Below, in pieces: positions 11,672-23,182 of a stretch of DNA of 64,000 bases. Made by a program: the position numbers and the translations under genes. This DNA is from Chrysoporthe austroafricana (Eukaryota > Ascomycota > Sordariomycetes > Diaporthales > Cryphonectriaceae), in the NCBI GenBank assembly GCA_001051155.2, contig JYIP02000001.1, positions 2,356,001 through 2,420,000 of the forward strand, given 5' to 3'. The notes below the pieces were generated by a model. It was not told the DNA's origin, did no database searches, and saw nothing but the letters and a program-made list of their open reading frames with translations. The number at the start of each line of letters is the position of its first letter. The stretch's first letter is position 1.

Positions 11672-12123
11672 ACCGGGAGCTTATGCAGGCAAGGCCTGTG
11701 GTGACGGCGGCACACGCGCGCACACGCAGAGCGACACACACCGCGGAGAGAGGAAACGATGCGAGGGAAAAGACCCAAGGGCGAGGGAGGGCCAGGCGCG
11801 CGCCTTCTATTTCAGCAATGAACAATGAAAGCTGCCTGGCCTGGCAGCGAGACCAACGTAGACCTGAAAGAGACCAGTCGCATCCAGGAGCGACACCACC
11901 GCTGGTGGCAAGGCGCGGCTGGCGGCTGGTGGCTGGTGTCGTCAAGCCATGCGAGCAAGGGCGATCTGGGGAGACTGTCGGATGTGTCTGCAGGCGCCAG
12001 GACGTGCGAGGGCACTCGGGAGACAGCGTCCCAGCAGCGGTCTGGGAGGCAGCAAGAGAAAAAGAAGAAGAAGTTGAAAAAAAAGGAAAACCAAAAGGAA
12101 GAGAAATGAAAAGAAATGAAATG

Positions 12124-12158
<35 letters not shown>

Positions 12159-12164
12159 GGGGGN

Positions 12165-12261
<97 letters not shown>
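12124..12261. other. Assembly join (N at 12164) in a poly-A run
   Basis: About 135 bases of almost pure A broken only by a short CGGGGG and an N. Probably a sequencing or assembly artefact at a contig edge rather than genomic poly-A. Confidence 0.8.
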
Positions 12262-12262
<1 letters not shown>

Positions 12263-12791
12263 AGCAACGGGAGGATGCAGTGCAATAGTCGGGAAAAGAA
12301 GTCCGCCTGCTGGCGCCGACGAAGCTTGATAGGCAGACACAGCTATGTACCCTGCACGTCACGCCTGTCTTGTCTGTTTGTCGGTATCCCTGCCTCCTCC
12401 CTCGCTTTTTTTAAGTTTGTGTTGCTCTCTTCAGAGAGGTGGCAGCATAGAGGGGAAAACAGGAAGACAGAGAGACAGACAGAAAAGACGCCGCATGAAG
12501 ACGATGCAACCTGCGCGTGCGGCTGCGCACAGGAGGAGACCGCGGCCAACTGCAGAGAGACGCCGAGACCGGCACACGCCGTCCTCAACGGCCACTCGTC
12601 CCCTAGTATGTATGCTTATACGGTTATTACGGTCGAGACACGCAGTATACGTCTTCACCCCGTCCTCACAGACCAGAACACGACTCCAAATACGAGGCGC
12701 ACGAGGACTCTCTCTCGCGCCGGATGTCCGCTGCAGCGTCGTCTACTGCGCGCAGCTGTGGGGACCCCTCTCTCGTCCCCCAACAACAAAG

Positions 12792-12885
12792 AAAGAAAAA
12801 AAAAAAAAAAAAAAAAAAGCGGAGGCGCCCCCCCCGCCCGCGCGGGGGGGGGGGGGGCGCCGCCGCCCCCCCGCCCCGCCCGCCN

Positions 12886-12918
<33 letters not shown>
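12792..12918. other. Assembly join (N at 12885) between poly-A and GC runs
   Basis: A poly-A run, then poly-C/poly-G blocks, an N, then another poly-A run. Same pattern as the other four joins. Confidence 0.8.
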
Positions 12919-12919
<1 letters not shown>

Positions 12920-13224
12920 CGAAGACGCCCCAGAGGCGCACGGCGGCGGGGGCGTCTCGAGCCTCGTCACATCTCAGCCAGGCGGGGCAGCTCTGCCGGC
13001 CAGCCGCGCCGGCCAGCCGCGCCGGCCAACTCCAGCGCAGCAGCAGGTCTCAGACATCGGCCGGTTTGCTGGCACCCGGTAGCGGCGGGGAAGGCAGCGG
13101 GAGAGAGCAAGCAGGAGGGCACGGGTCTCACCGCGCTTTAGCTGGCGTGGCGGGCAGGGCAGGGCAGGGCGACAGGTCAGAAGTAAAGCAGGAGGAGGAG
13201 GGGGGTGCTGCCCAGTCAGGAGCC

Positions 13225-13251
13225 ACCACACACACACACACACACACACAC
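13225..13251. repeat. CA dinucleotide microsatellite
   Basis: Uninterrupted AC repeat of about 13 units in the UTP15 upstream region. Confidence 0.9.
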
Positions 13252-13610
13252 TCCTGTCCTGTGCTACCACACAGCGCTGCATCTCCCGGGTGTGAAGATC
13301 CCGGATGCCCTCCGTGGCGAGCGCAGTACGTGCGTATGTATGCACTAAGTGAGTAAGCACCATGTATAGGAGGTGGAAGTATCTGGCTTGGAAGACCACA
13401 CACCACGGAAAGCCTAGTAGAGGGTTCGGCCCGCCACATCCTAAGTGGGTGAGTGATAGGCACGGTAGGTACTATAGTATGCACGCACGTATGTATAGTG
13501 GTACCATGGTAAATCTTAGTCAGCAGTGGTCTTATCGATAACGGAGTGGGCCGCCGAAAAGTTTCCCTGGCCCAGGCCTCCCAATTAAACCTCCACCAAT
13601 CTATCTCGTT

Positions 13611-13638
13611 CTGTCCTGCCCTGCCCTGCCCTGCCCTT
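13611..13638. repeat. CCCTG pentamer repeat in the UTP15 leader
   Basis: Five CCTGC/CCCTG units in a pyrimidine-rich stretch ending about 70 bp before the UTP15 start. It probably lies in the core promoter or 5' UTR. Confidence 0.75.
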
Positions 13639-13709
13639 CACGTCAAACCTCCTCCTCACCGCGCCCACCGCTGCTGCTGCCGCCACCACTACCATCCCCC
13701 TCCTCCAGG

Positions 13710-15380
13710 ATGGCTGCAGAAGTCAGGCCGCTGCCGCAGCTCAAGCTGCCCTCGGCGCCGCAGCCCATCACCGCCGAGCAGCGCTACTGGAAGACCTTCA
13801 GGAACCAGAAGTCCCACACGACCACCGCCTCCTGGGGCGTCACGCACATCTCCTTCCCCTCGCCCTACGCGAGCCCGCCCGCCGGCTCCTCCTCCTCGTC
13901 GGCCGCCGCCGCCCGCAGCAATGACCTCTTCGCGGTCACCGCCGGCCCGCGCGTCGACGTCTACTCCATCCGCCGCCGCGAGCCGCTCAAGACCATCGGC
14001 CGCTTCGACAGCGTCGCCCGCTCCGGCGAGATCCGCGCCGACTCGCGCGTCCTCGTCGCCGGCGACGACTCGGGCAAGATGCAGGTCTTCGACGTCGCCG
14101 GCCCCGCCCGCGCCGCCGTCCTCAAGACCTGGCACGTCCACCGCCAGCCCGTCTGGGTCGCCCGCTGGAGCCCCGCCGACCCCACCGCCCTCATGAGCGC
14201 CAGCGACGACCGCACCGTCCGCCTCTGGGACCTGCCCAGCCAGGACCCCGTCCGCCAGTTCGCCGGCCACCAGGACTACGTCCGCAGCGGCGCCTTCATG
14301 CCCGGCGGCCTCGGCGCCAGCAGCAGCATGCTCGTCACCGGCAGCTACGACGCCACCGTGCGCATCTGGGACGCCCGCGTCCCCGGCGGCAGCGTCCTGA
14401 CCTTCAAGCACGCCGCCCCCGTCGAGGAGGTCCTGCCCCTGCCCACCGGCACCACCGTGCTCGCCGCCGCCGACAACGCCATCTCCGTCCTCGACCTCGT
14501 CGCCGCCAAGCCCCTGCGCGTCATCACCAACCACCAGAAGACCGTCACCTCCCTCTGCCTCGCCTCCAACGGCCGCCGCGTCGTCAGCGGCGGCCTCGAC
14601 GGCCACGTCAAGATCTTCGAGACCGGCTCCTGGAACGTCGTCGCCGGCGCCAAGTACCCCTCCCCTATCCTGTCCCTCAGCGTCATCACCGCCGGTGCCA
14701 ACGCCGCCGACCGCCACCTGGCCGTCGGCATGCAGTCCGGCGTGCTGTCCCTCAAGACCCGCCTGACGGGCCCCGCCGCCGAGAAGGAGCGCGCCCGCGC
14801 CCGCGCTGCGGCCGCCACCGACCTCTCCCAGCTGGACGCCGCCGCCGCCGCCTCAAACAAGCGGAAGCGCAGGGAGGCCGTCACGCGGTCCCTCGCGGCC
14901 GTCGACGGCGCGGTGGACTTCCTGATCGACAACGACGGGGCCGGGCCCGGGGGCCGGCGCGGCGCGCGGGAGCGCGCGTGGCAGTGGGACCTCCGGCACG
15001 GGCGGTACGCGGCGGCGCTGGACGGGGTGCTGGACCCGGCGGCGCCGGACCACAGCAAGCTGACGGTGCTGACGCTGCTCGTGGCGCTGCGGCACCGGTC
15101 GGCGCTGCGGGCGGCGCTCGAGGGCCGCGACGAGGCCGCCGTGCGGCCCGTCCTGCGCTGGGCCGCCGACCACATCGTCGATCCCCGCTACCGCGCCGCC
15201 TGCGTCGACGTCGGCCTGCACCTGCTCGACCTGTACGCCGAGCACGCCGGCGCCAGCGCCGAGCTCGCCGCCGGCTTCCGCACGCTGCGCAGGCGCGTCG
15301 GCCAGGAGGTCGAGAAGGCCCAGGTCGCCGCCCAGACGGGCGGCATGCTCGAGGCCCTGATGGTCGCCGGGGAGGCGTGA
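13710..15380 (+). CDS. UTP15: U3 snoRNA-associated protein 15 (small-subunit processome)
   Basis: Intronless, 556 residues, close to the yeast protein. The N-terminal half is a WD40 propeller; clear blades are at about 145-175 (HRQPVWVARWSP ... DDRTVRLWDL), 185-222 (GHQDYVRSGAF ... YDATVRIWDAR) and 274-305 (HQKTVTSLCLAS ... LDGHVKIFETG). A Lys/Arg-rich linker near 383 (NKRKRRE) precedes the C-terminal UTP15 domain (about 390-545), which contains WQWDLRHGRYAAALDGVL and VLTLLVALRHRSAL. UTP15 belongs to the t-UTP/UtpA subcomplex that loads on nascent pre-rRNA in the nucleolus and is needed for 18S rRNA production. A Ser/Ala-rich insert (53-70) is lineage-specific. Codon use is extremely GC3-rich, which creates long antisense ORFs. 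Confidence 0.95.
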   Translation: MAAEVRPLPQLKLPSAPQPITAEQRYWKTFRNQKSHTTTASWGVTHISFPSPYASPPAGSSSSSAAAARSNDLFAVTAGPRVDVYSIRRREPLKTIGRFDSVARSGEIRADSRVLVAGDDSGKMQVFDVAGPARAAVLKTWHVHRQPVWVARWSPADPTALMSASDDRTVRLWDLPSQDPVRQFAGHQDYVRSGAFMPGGLGASSSMLVTGSYDATVRIWDARVPGGSVLTFKHAAPVEEVLPLPTGTTVLAAADNAISVLDLVAAKPLRVITNHQKTVTSLCLASNGRRVVSGGLDGHVKIFETGSWNVVAGAKYPSPILSLSVITAGANAADRHLAVGMQSGVLSLKTRLTGPAAEKERARARAAAATDLSQLDAAAAASNKRKRREAVTRSLAAVDGAVDFLIDNDGAGPGGRRGARERAWQWDLRHGRYAAALDGVLDPAAPDHSKLTVLTLLVALRHRSALRAALEGRDEAAVRPVLRWAADHIVDPRYRAACVDVGLHLLDLYAEHAGASAELAAGFRTLRRRVGQEVEKAQVAAQTGGMLEALMVAGEA

Positions 15381-16448
15381 GCGGGCGAGCGACCGGCCTA
15401 GGCTGGAAGGAAGAAGTGTGGCTTTTTTCGGGGGCAGGGTCGGGGGGAGGGGAACGTGTTTCTCGTACCATCTACCCGGTCGTGCTCCGTTCGTGTGTTG
15501 GCATTGCTCCGGCGTTCAGAGGGTTGGAAAAAAGACTAAAAAATGCGAAGAGGGAGGGAAGGAGAGGGCGGATGCAAGGGCTTCTTTTTCCCCCGGAGGC
15601 GTAATGATCTATCTGATTTGATACCATAGCAAAGTAAGCAGGCTAAGTCTGTAACAAGTCAACTGGGACCTGTATGATCTTCACTGCATCACAGCATGTA
15701 TCGTATCTGACGACTCAGATTTGTATGTGGGTGTGTTGTGCATGTGTTGTGCGTGTGTGTGTAGTCTAGCGAAAGGCTATAGGATGTATAGCTGGGGCCT
15801 AGACTGAACATTCGGACAATGTCAAGAGTGTAAATGTGTGCGTGTGTGAAGGAGCAACCATGCAGTTGTATAAACTAAACCCATCTAACCATGTATGAGG
15901 GTATCAATCATGCCCGGCGCCTTTCTCCCGAGTTAAAGTGAGTTAAAGTGCTCTCGCTCTCCCATCCTCAAGCCATCATCAGCTACCCACCCTCACGCCG
16001 TCAGCTGCCCCTCATTGTAAAGAAGAGGGGAAGAAGCGGCGGGTGGATGCCGACGATGCTGAGCTGCCCTAGTAAGACAAATACAGATCTAAAGCCTCAC
16101 CAAGCCCTGCCTATATCATGCCATGAAGTGAAAAGAAGTGAAACTAGCCACGACTTGCGGGGAATGCCTTGCTCATTGTCCACTCCCTTTTGGTATCTCC
16201 TCCCCTCCCCCCTTCCCTCGACCACAGTCGGGGTACAGTACAATCCATTTTTCCCGTTGCGTTTTACCCTTATCCCATATCGTACACACCGCCGCGCAGA
16301 GGCACGACGCGCCAGGTCACCCCTACGACCGGCTCCTCGCCGCCCCGTCCTCGCCTCTCGCCTCCCTCCTCCTCGGCGACACCCACCGCCCGCTGCCCGG
16401 CGCGGCGGGCGAACACACCTGCAGGGACCCGCCGCCGGCAGGGCGATC
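15381..16448. other. Convergent intergenic region
   Basis: 3' flanks of UTP15 and the C2 protein gene. A TG-rich tract lies at about 15723-15762 (imperfect GTGTG repeats). No gene recognised. Confidence 0.55.
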
Positions 16449-19238
16449 CTAGTAGCCCCCGATGGCAGGCCGCTGGGCGTGTCTCCTGGCCCGCCCCGAG
16501 CCGATGTCGATCCGGCTCATCTCCTCCATCAGCGCCACGTCGCCGCCCGCGTCCCCGTAGCCCATCGGCACCAGCGGGCCGCCCGCCGGAATGGGGATCT
16601 TGGCCGGGATCGGCGGCGCCGAGGAGCTGTGGTCCCTCCCGACGCGCGGGGCGGGCGGCGTGTCGTACAGCGGCGCCGGCGCGTGGTTCTCGTAGTCGAG
16701 GGTGCTCGACCTGGGCGGTGGCCGCGCCGCGAACCCATCCCTCTCGTGCGGCTGAGGCATAGGGGCGAGGGGGCTGTACCCGGGCCCGTTCGCACCTGAC
16801 ATCATCACCGGCATGGCAGAGCTGCGGTTAGCCTTCTTCTGCAGGCGGTTGCGGCCGGTGCTGGGGGGCGGCAGGGCAGAGCCCTGCGGGTCGGGCGAGA
16901 TGTAGGACGCTGGCGACATGGAGGCCGGTCTCTCGCGGATGCGGAGGGCCTTGCGTCCCGAGGGCGGAGGCGGCTGTGGGCCAGAAAGAGAGGTCCTTGA
17001 GCCCGTCGAGGCACCCGCGTTCTTGCCGGCCTTGGGCTCGGGCTCTGGGGCCCACGTGTCCATGGGCAGGTGGTCGGACGGATCGACCTCCCTCCCGTCG
17101 TGGGTGATAATCACTCCGTCGATCTCATCGTACTCCCGGCTCGCCCGGCTCTCTGACTCTTTTGGTGGCGCGACTGCGAGAGCGGGGTTCAGGGCGTTGT
17201 AGTCGTCGGGGCCGAAAGGGACACCGGACAGGCGGTGGCTCTCTGGTGGTGGCGGAGCGGGGCTGACAGATTTCCTCCGGATCGTGTTACGGCCCCCCGG
17301 GCTGCGGCTCGGCGACATCTGTCTCGTCGCGACTGCATGCTGGGACGACTCCCTAACGACGTACCCAGCGGGACTGCGGTTGCGGGCATACGAATCACTA
17401 TGGTATGATGGCATGTGGTAGTTCTGTGATGCCTCTGGGGGCGCAACATAGCTCGGGGGACGCTCAATCATCTGGCGGCCCCTCATCGAGCCCACAGGCG
17501 CAGGCTGAGGGGCAGGCTGAACATATCGTCGATCATGGCGTCCTCCCTCGTTGACCCTCTGCGCTATCTCCGTGGACATAGATGGGTCCATCCCAGGGAT
17601 CAGAGAAACAGGGATCGGGATATTGGCAGGAGCTCCTAGCTGCGTATCTGGCAGCTCTTGTTCGCTGCCGGTAGGATGTAGGGAGTAGCCGCTCTGTGAA
17701 TTATATGATATCTCATCCGATCGCGCGTAGTCAGGAGACGGATTCTGGCGATACGATGAGCTGTACTGACTAGCAGAACCATTATTCTTACCGCTCAGGT
17801 TCAGTGGTGGAGGAGACGGGTCGTGCCGGTAGTCAGGCTCGACCATAGGTGATGTGCGAGAGCCACCGCGCCTGTAATCATCTAGCCCAGACCCCGGGGA
17901 GTCCGGGACATCCTCGACTGTCGGCTGGAGAGATCTGTGGTGAGAATCGTATGCCGTGTCATAAGACTGGTGGCGCGGTGGCGACGCCTGCTGGCTCACG
18001 CCGGCGTACGGATCGCTGCTAGCTGGCACCGCAGCGGGCGAAGACTCGTAGGCACGATAGACTGGGCGCCCCGGGTAGGCGTTTGCTGGGGCAGATTGGC
18101 GATGTGCCTCGTTCCGGAGCACGTCCTTCCTCATGACCGGCAGTGTCTGACTCTGGTGCTTGATCTCGGGCGTCCCACCAGGCGTGATCCGGTGAGCTGG
18201 GGGTGGGGGTGGGCGGTCGTCCTCGAGATCGATACCGAAAGATGGGTCGGTCGGCGACGCCCCGTATGACGAGGACGGCGTATATCTCCTGTCCTGGGCG
18301 TGGCCTTGGTGGCTGGGTGAAAAGTCCAGGTCGTCGGGGTGTACTGGGTACCTGTCTCGGTCTGATGGCGTCTGGTAGGCACTTCCTGGCCCAGACGAGT
18401 GGCCGTCGTTGTGGCGCTGGCGGGGCGACGGGGCAGTGCCATACTGGGCGGACTGGGGGTGCGTGTGGCTCGTGGCGTACGACACGGGCGGGTGGTCCGG
18501 GGTCGAGAGCTCAGGGGCGTACTCTCTCGGCACGCTCGGCTGCGACCTTGGAGGGGTCGGGGCGTGGCTCGGGGCGGGCTGAGGAGGCTGAGCTGGCACC
18601 TGGCCGGTGAAGGGATCCGACGGCAGAGGACGCCTCTTGGGGACCTTGTTGTGCTGGGCTGCCATGGCGTCGGCCTCGGAGACGACGGGCTTCGGCTTGG
18701 CGGCGGGCTTCTCGGGCTTGGGGCGGGTGTCGTAGTAGGTGATCTCGATCCTGATGTCCCCAGCGTATTTGCCCCTGCAGCTCAGGTGCTGCCACAAGTC
18801 GTTCTGGCCGCCACCGGGTATGATGATGTCGCGCAGGTCGATCCACGCCTCCCCTATCAGCTCTGTCTTCTTGTCGTCGTTGAAGACGGAGAGCTTCAGC
18901 TGGTAGTAGTCCGGCCCGTCGTGGACGGTAAATCGAAGCTCCTGGTCCCTGCGGCCCCGCGTTAGCGACTGGTAGGACCTCCAGGGCCCCCTCAGGACGG
19001 GTTGGAAAGCTTACCACCTGGGCGTCTGGCCGCCTCGGATGTCTGTGGTGGTCTTCTTGGCTTCCTTTCCGAGCCTCGCCGCACAGTACGGGTCCTGCTT
19101 GCCGATGGTCTTCCTGTTCGGCAGGTTCTTCGCTCTGTCCACGATCAAGACCAGCGTCCCAATCTCAGGACCGTCTATGCTCATGTCGGCGAAGATGCCC
19201 GCCGAATGGGGGCCGTTGACGAGGTGTGATTTGACCAT
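16449..19238 (-). CDS. Inn1/Fic1-like C2-domain protein (cytokinesis ingression factor)
   Basis: Two exons: 19238-19015 and 18948-16449, 907 residues. The intron has a CGCTAACG branch point, and the codon for Trp is split across it. A single N-terminal C2 domain spans about 25-150: GTLVLIVDRAKNLPNRK, QDPYCAARLG, then HDGPDYYQLKLSVFNDDKK and GEAWIDLRDII. The rest (750 residues) is disordered, rich in Pro, Ser, Tyr and Arg, with many PPxP patches that could bind SH3 domains. Yeast Inn1 and fission yeast Fic1 have the same C2 plus proline-rich layout; they bind Hof1/Cyk3-type SH3 proteins at the contractile ring to drive primary septum formation. The tail is much longer than in yeast, usual for filamentous ascomycetes. 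Role is inferred from architecture. Confidence 0.82.
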
Positions 19239-19560
19239 CGTGGCGGGCGGGGGTCCCTATGACCTCAGACTCGGGCGTCCTGTCTCGCGGTCGGGGGGTG
19301 CTGCTGCTGCACTGCACCTGGTGCTGCTCGTCTCGGTGCTGCTCCTGTACGAATGTGTCGCAGGCTATCCAATCTGCCCAAGCGCGGTCGAAACGCTTGC
19401 TGACGTCGAACGGGTATTACATGGGGTAAGACGGAGCGAGGAGGGACCAAAACACACGAGGACCGATAAGAGACGCGGGAGGGATGGACAGCGTGCTGTG
19501 TGATTAGCCCGTCCGTCCCGTCACGCAACAGAATATGAGGACCAACGAGTGTGAGGTGTG

Positions 19561-19588
19561 ACGAGGCGAGGCGAGGCGAGGCGAGGAG
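19561..19588. repeat. GCGAG pentamer repeat
   Basis: Five tandem GAGGC/GCGAG units about 325 bp upstream of the C2-domain gene. Confidence 0.8.
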
Positions 19589-21142
19589 GAGGGAAAGGGT
19601 GGTGGGAGGGGGTAGGGGCAGTATATGAAGAGAGGGTGTCGATAGCCAGGTTATGTAAAGGGTTCCAAGGTGTGGTGGGCTGTGGTGTCTGTCTTGTCTG
19701 GTGACGGAGGTTGTCTCTGGACCGCGGGCAGGCGGGCAGGCAAACAGGCAGTACCCTGACCTGGCCAGCATCTGGCGCTGCATGCATGCGGCCCTGCGGT
19801 GCTGCTAGTGGGTAATGACCTAGTGCTACTGCTGCTGCTGCTGCAGTGGTGTCGCGCACGGGCGAGGGCCACTGCACCACAGCGCCCGCTGCACCCAGAA
19901 GAAGGCTGGGGTTTGGGGCAGAAGCCGGGTTTGGGGGGGGGGCTGGGAGACCAGGGACAGCTGACCACCCCGACCAATGGCGGGCGGCTGGGCAGTACGT
20001 GAGGGGTCCCGCCTCGGTGGGACCGGCAGGGGGGTATCCATAGGATCCAGGCACTCCTACAGGGGAGCAGTGGGGAGCTACGGGGCCCAACGGCCGGTGG
20101 CATGGGGCCGGGCTACAGGCTGCCAGGCCACTGAGCCTCCTCACACGACCCGGAATGCTGCTTGACGTCGACGGTCCAGACTCGAAGAGGCCTGCCAGAG
20201 CCCCGTAGGGCTGGCTGGCGGCTACAGAGCAGCAGGAAATGAGAGGCGGAGAGCGAGAGAGAGAAAATTTTTTATGACGACAGAGAGAGGCTCGACACAG
20301 ATCTCCGAGGGGACGGGCACTGAGCTGGCATGCATGACCCATCCGGCCCCGAGCTGTCGTCCGGATGACGATGCGAGAGTGCACCTACGCCTCGCCGGCT
20401 GACGATGAAACCGCCAAGCGAGCGAGGCTGAGGCTGAGGGGGAAGAAGGCAGATGATGCTCTGGGGAGCCTGACTGACCTGCCACGAACGTGAAGGCCTG
20501 ACTGACACTGACAGCAACTGGGCCATGACATCTCTTCCCCACCTCAAAATAGCAGCCCACCCACCTCTCTCGCGCCCACTTGAGGATCCGGTCGAGATTA
20601 CCGATCTCGACGGATGCATTTCCTTGCCGAGGACGATCCACAGCAAACATGCTCTTCTTCTATTTTCTGCGCTGGTCCCTCCCGCCCCGAGCAGCAACCA
20701 GCGGCGCCCGCCCTCTGCCCTCCACACACTAACCTGCGTACAGACGGCCCAGCCTCCGACGAGACAGCCCACAGCGTGTGAGCGTCGGTGGGACCCCCTC
20801 CCCATGTCCACGTCTCTGCGGATGGCCGCCGTCTCGTTTCTTTGCGAGGTGATGTTTATCGATTGCCAGATCGGGTTCCGAGGCCCAATCGGCCGTGTTC
20901 CCCCTCACACCTCGGGCATGCAGGATCAGGGTCTCGAGCGCTGCGCAGACCTCGAGCTGTGTGCTGGGTGGTCCCCCCCCCCCGGCCTTTGTAGATCACG
21001 ACAATACCGAGGAGGCGTGTCTCAGCCCTCGGCTGCCCGCGACAGGGTCATAGCGGCAGGATCGATCGCCGGATCGATCACCTATCTCCGAGAGCGTGGC
21101 ACAGGCTGTCGATCTGTACACACAGGGAGAGAAAAAAGGCGG

Positions 21143-21192
21143 AAAGAGAGAGAGAGAGAGAGAGAGACGAGAGAGACGAGAGAGAGAGAAAA
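21143..21192. repeat. GA-rich microsatellite
   Basis: AG dinucleotide runs interrupted by two CG steps, about 50 bases. Confidence 0.85.
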
Positions 21193-21408
21193 GAGGGCGG
21201 CGAAGCCGGTCTGACATTTGCCCTCACCTCACATCATCAACTCATGTCAGGCTTCCTGTGCTGCAGGCCCGGGCCAGGTCGTCGTCAGCGCCTGAGTCCC
21301 GAGCCCAGATCCACACAGACATGGATGACGCAGCGAGGTTGGGCGCGCTACGGCCGTCTGGCTCCCAGTTGTGGGCTGATGGCCCATCAGCCAGGCCTTC
21401 TTGGCGGC

Positions 21409-21410
<2 letters not shown>

Positions 21411-21440
<30 letters not shown>
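21411..21440. repeat. CAG trinucleotide microsatellite (non-coding)
   Basis: Ten CAG/GCA units followed closely by poly-A. No supported gene covers it. Confidence 0.85.
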
Positions 21441-21441
<1 letters not shown>

Positions 21442-21831
21442 GACGGAGAAAAAAAAAAAAAAATTAAAAACAAAATAAAAAGCCCCAGCTGGGGGATGAC
21501 GACGGCGACGGCGGCGCAGGGCGGGAGGGATAGCTAGCTCGCTCGCGATGGCCCGCGCGGCGCTGCTGGTGGTGGTGCTGGTGGTGGTGGTGGCCCTCGA
21601 CGGCTGACGGCGGCGGAAATAAGGTGCGAGCGATGATGCCCACCGCTGGAGCAGGTGAGCAATAGTCTGCACGCCTCGCCGGCCAGCCCAGCCACGACAG
21701 CCTCGAGGACGGCGCGCATCTCCAGGCAGACGAGGAAGAAGGGCAGCTCGTCTCCTCCCCCTCCCCCTCTGCCCTGCCCGTCCAGCCTGCCCGGGCGCCG
21801 TAACCTGCCCGATGCAGACAAGATACTGCCG

Positions 21832-21861
21832 CTGCCCTCTGCCCTCTGCCCTCTGCCCTCC
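21832..21861. repeat. CTGCCCT heptamer repeat
   Basis: Four tandem units CTGCCCT in the intergenic region upstream of the TMEM234-like gene. Confidence 0.8.
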
Positions 21862-22189
21862 TCCCCATCATCATCCTGGCCGGCACCATCGCCATCAGCC
21901 CCAAGGCCTCCAGCGTCGGCGCCCAGCTGCGACTGGAGCTGCTTGTGGTGGTGTTGGGTGTGTGCACTGTCGTTTAAGCGACTGCGATTTCGTATCGCGT
22001 CGTGAGATCTACAGCACAGGCGCACCATCCCTGCCTGCCCACTCACCACACACACACCAGCGCGCGCGAGCGGCACCGTATCGGCAGCGCACCGCGCCGC
22101 ATCCCTGCTCGTGATCGGCACCCCTGCTGCGCGCCGCTGGGGGAGGCACGCTGGGCACGCTAGGGGTGGTGCGCCCCCACATGCCGTGC

Positions 22190-22212
22190 CCTGACCCTGA
22201 CCCTGACCCTGA
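22190..22212. repeat. CCCTGA hexamer repeat
   Basis: Four tandem CCCTGA units. It resembles a telomere-type unit in form only (not CCCTAA). Confidence 0.75.
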
Positions 22213-22543
22213 GAGCAGGTCGACCTCACCCCATCGTGAGGCTGAGAAGGACCTCAGGTCGGCACCTGCTCCCCGAGCTCCATCACCACCACCACCCACC
22301 CCCCCGCCTTCAGCCTTGTATCTGGCATCCTGCCGTCTGCCATCTGCCATCCACGCAACCCCGCGCAGGCATCGGGCGTCCGACCCGCCTCGACACGATC
22401 TCCTCAAACCTAATCCCACGTCCCCCCCCCAGAGCGGATCCCCCGCGGGCTCGCCATTCCTTCCTCTGCCTCTCCCCTCCCCCCTCTCCCCATCGCCTGC
22501 GCTGTCAGACACGTGTCCATTCGCCACCCTGACGAGGGCCGCC

Positions 22544-23182
22544 ATGTCAGACACCTCAGCACCACCACCTCTACCAGCAGCAGCGGCAGTGGCAGAGGGG
22601 CCGCAGCCCGGGCCCCTCAACTACGTCCTCGGCTTCACCCTCGTCGGCATCGCCTGGGGCCTGACGACGCCCTTCATCCGCCGGGCGGCGCGGGACCACC
22701 ACCCGCCGCCCCACCCGATTCTAGACTCCGGCGCCGTCCGCGCCAGCTGGCTCAGGGGGAAGGTCTACGGCGCCTTCTTCGCCGTCGTCGACCTCCTCCG
22801 CAACCCCCGCTACGCCGTCCCGCTGCTCCTCAACCTGACCGGGAGCGTCTGGTTCTTCCTGCTGATCGGGCAGGCGGGTGAGTTCTTCCCCCCGCCGCGG
22901 CCGCCTTCCCGTAGTGCGCGACGCTGACGTCTCTGGTGTTTGTGTGTGCGTGTGTGTAGAGCTGAGCCTGACCGTGCCCATCGTCAACACGCTGGCGTTC
23001 CTGTTCACCGTCCTCGGCGACTGGTGGGTGGACGGCAAGGTCATCGACCGAAGTAGGCCGCCCGTGATGTGTTGATATCTCTCTTCCACGTCTCGACGCT
23101 GACCCGTGTCCCAGGTACGATGGTGGGGATGTGCTTGTCTCTGGCGGGAATCGCGCTGTGCGTGCACAGCAAGACCACGTAG
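22544..23182 (+). CDS. TMEM234-like small membrane protein
   Basis: Three exons: 22544-22877, 22960-23052 and 23115-23182, 164 residues. Introns have GT..AG ends and the second has a CGCTGAC branch point. The protein has about four hydrophobic helices: LNYVLGFTLVGIAWGLTTPF near the N-terminus, PLLLNLTGSVWFFLLIGQA, LTVPIVNTLAFLFTVLGDWW and the last, MVGMCLSLAGIALCVHS. The arrangement matches TMEM234 (EamA/drug-metabolite-transporter superfamily half-size members): GLTTPF near the start, VPIVNTLAFLFT in the middle and GIALCVHS at the end. Function is unknown in fungi. The final exon codes only 22 residues plus the stop and would be missed by ORF calling. The start at 22544 is preferred over the upstream in-frame Met because homologs begin close to the first helix. 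Confidence 0.88.

Larger units (their letters stand above)
11549..13709. promoter_or_regulatory. Divergent intergenic region between the SP-RING and UTP15 genes
   Basis: 2.16 kb with no convincing gene. It holds GGTCT repeats (11648-11671), poly-A runs with two assembly joins, a CA microsatellite and a CCCTG repeat just before UTP15. Apparent ORFs of more than 200 codons here only read through poly-A/poly-T. Confidence 0.55.
19239..22543. promoter_or_regulatory. Large divergent intergenic region between the C2 gene and the TMEM234-like gene
   Basis: 3.3 kb, no gene recognised on either strand. It holds several simple repeats (GCGAG at 19561, GA at 21143, CAG at 21411, CTGCCCT at 21832, CCCTGA at 22190). 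Candidate ORFs lack codon bias typical of this genome. Confidence 0.5.

Noticed and set aside
11812..13141. Several ORFs of 130-400 codons with Phe or Lys runs
   Set aside because: They only read through poly-A/poly-T runs and Ns at assembly joins.
22190..22212. CCCTGA array as an interstitial telomere repeat
   Set aside because: Fungal telomere unit is CCCTAA; only four units, consistent with a random microsatellite.
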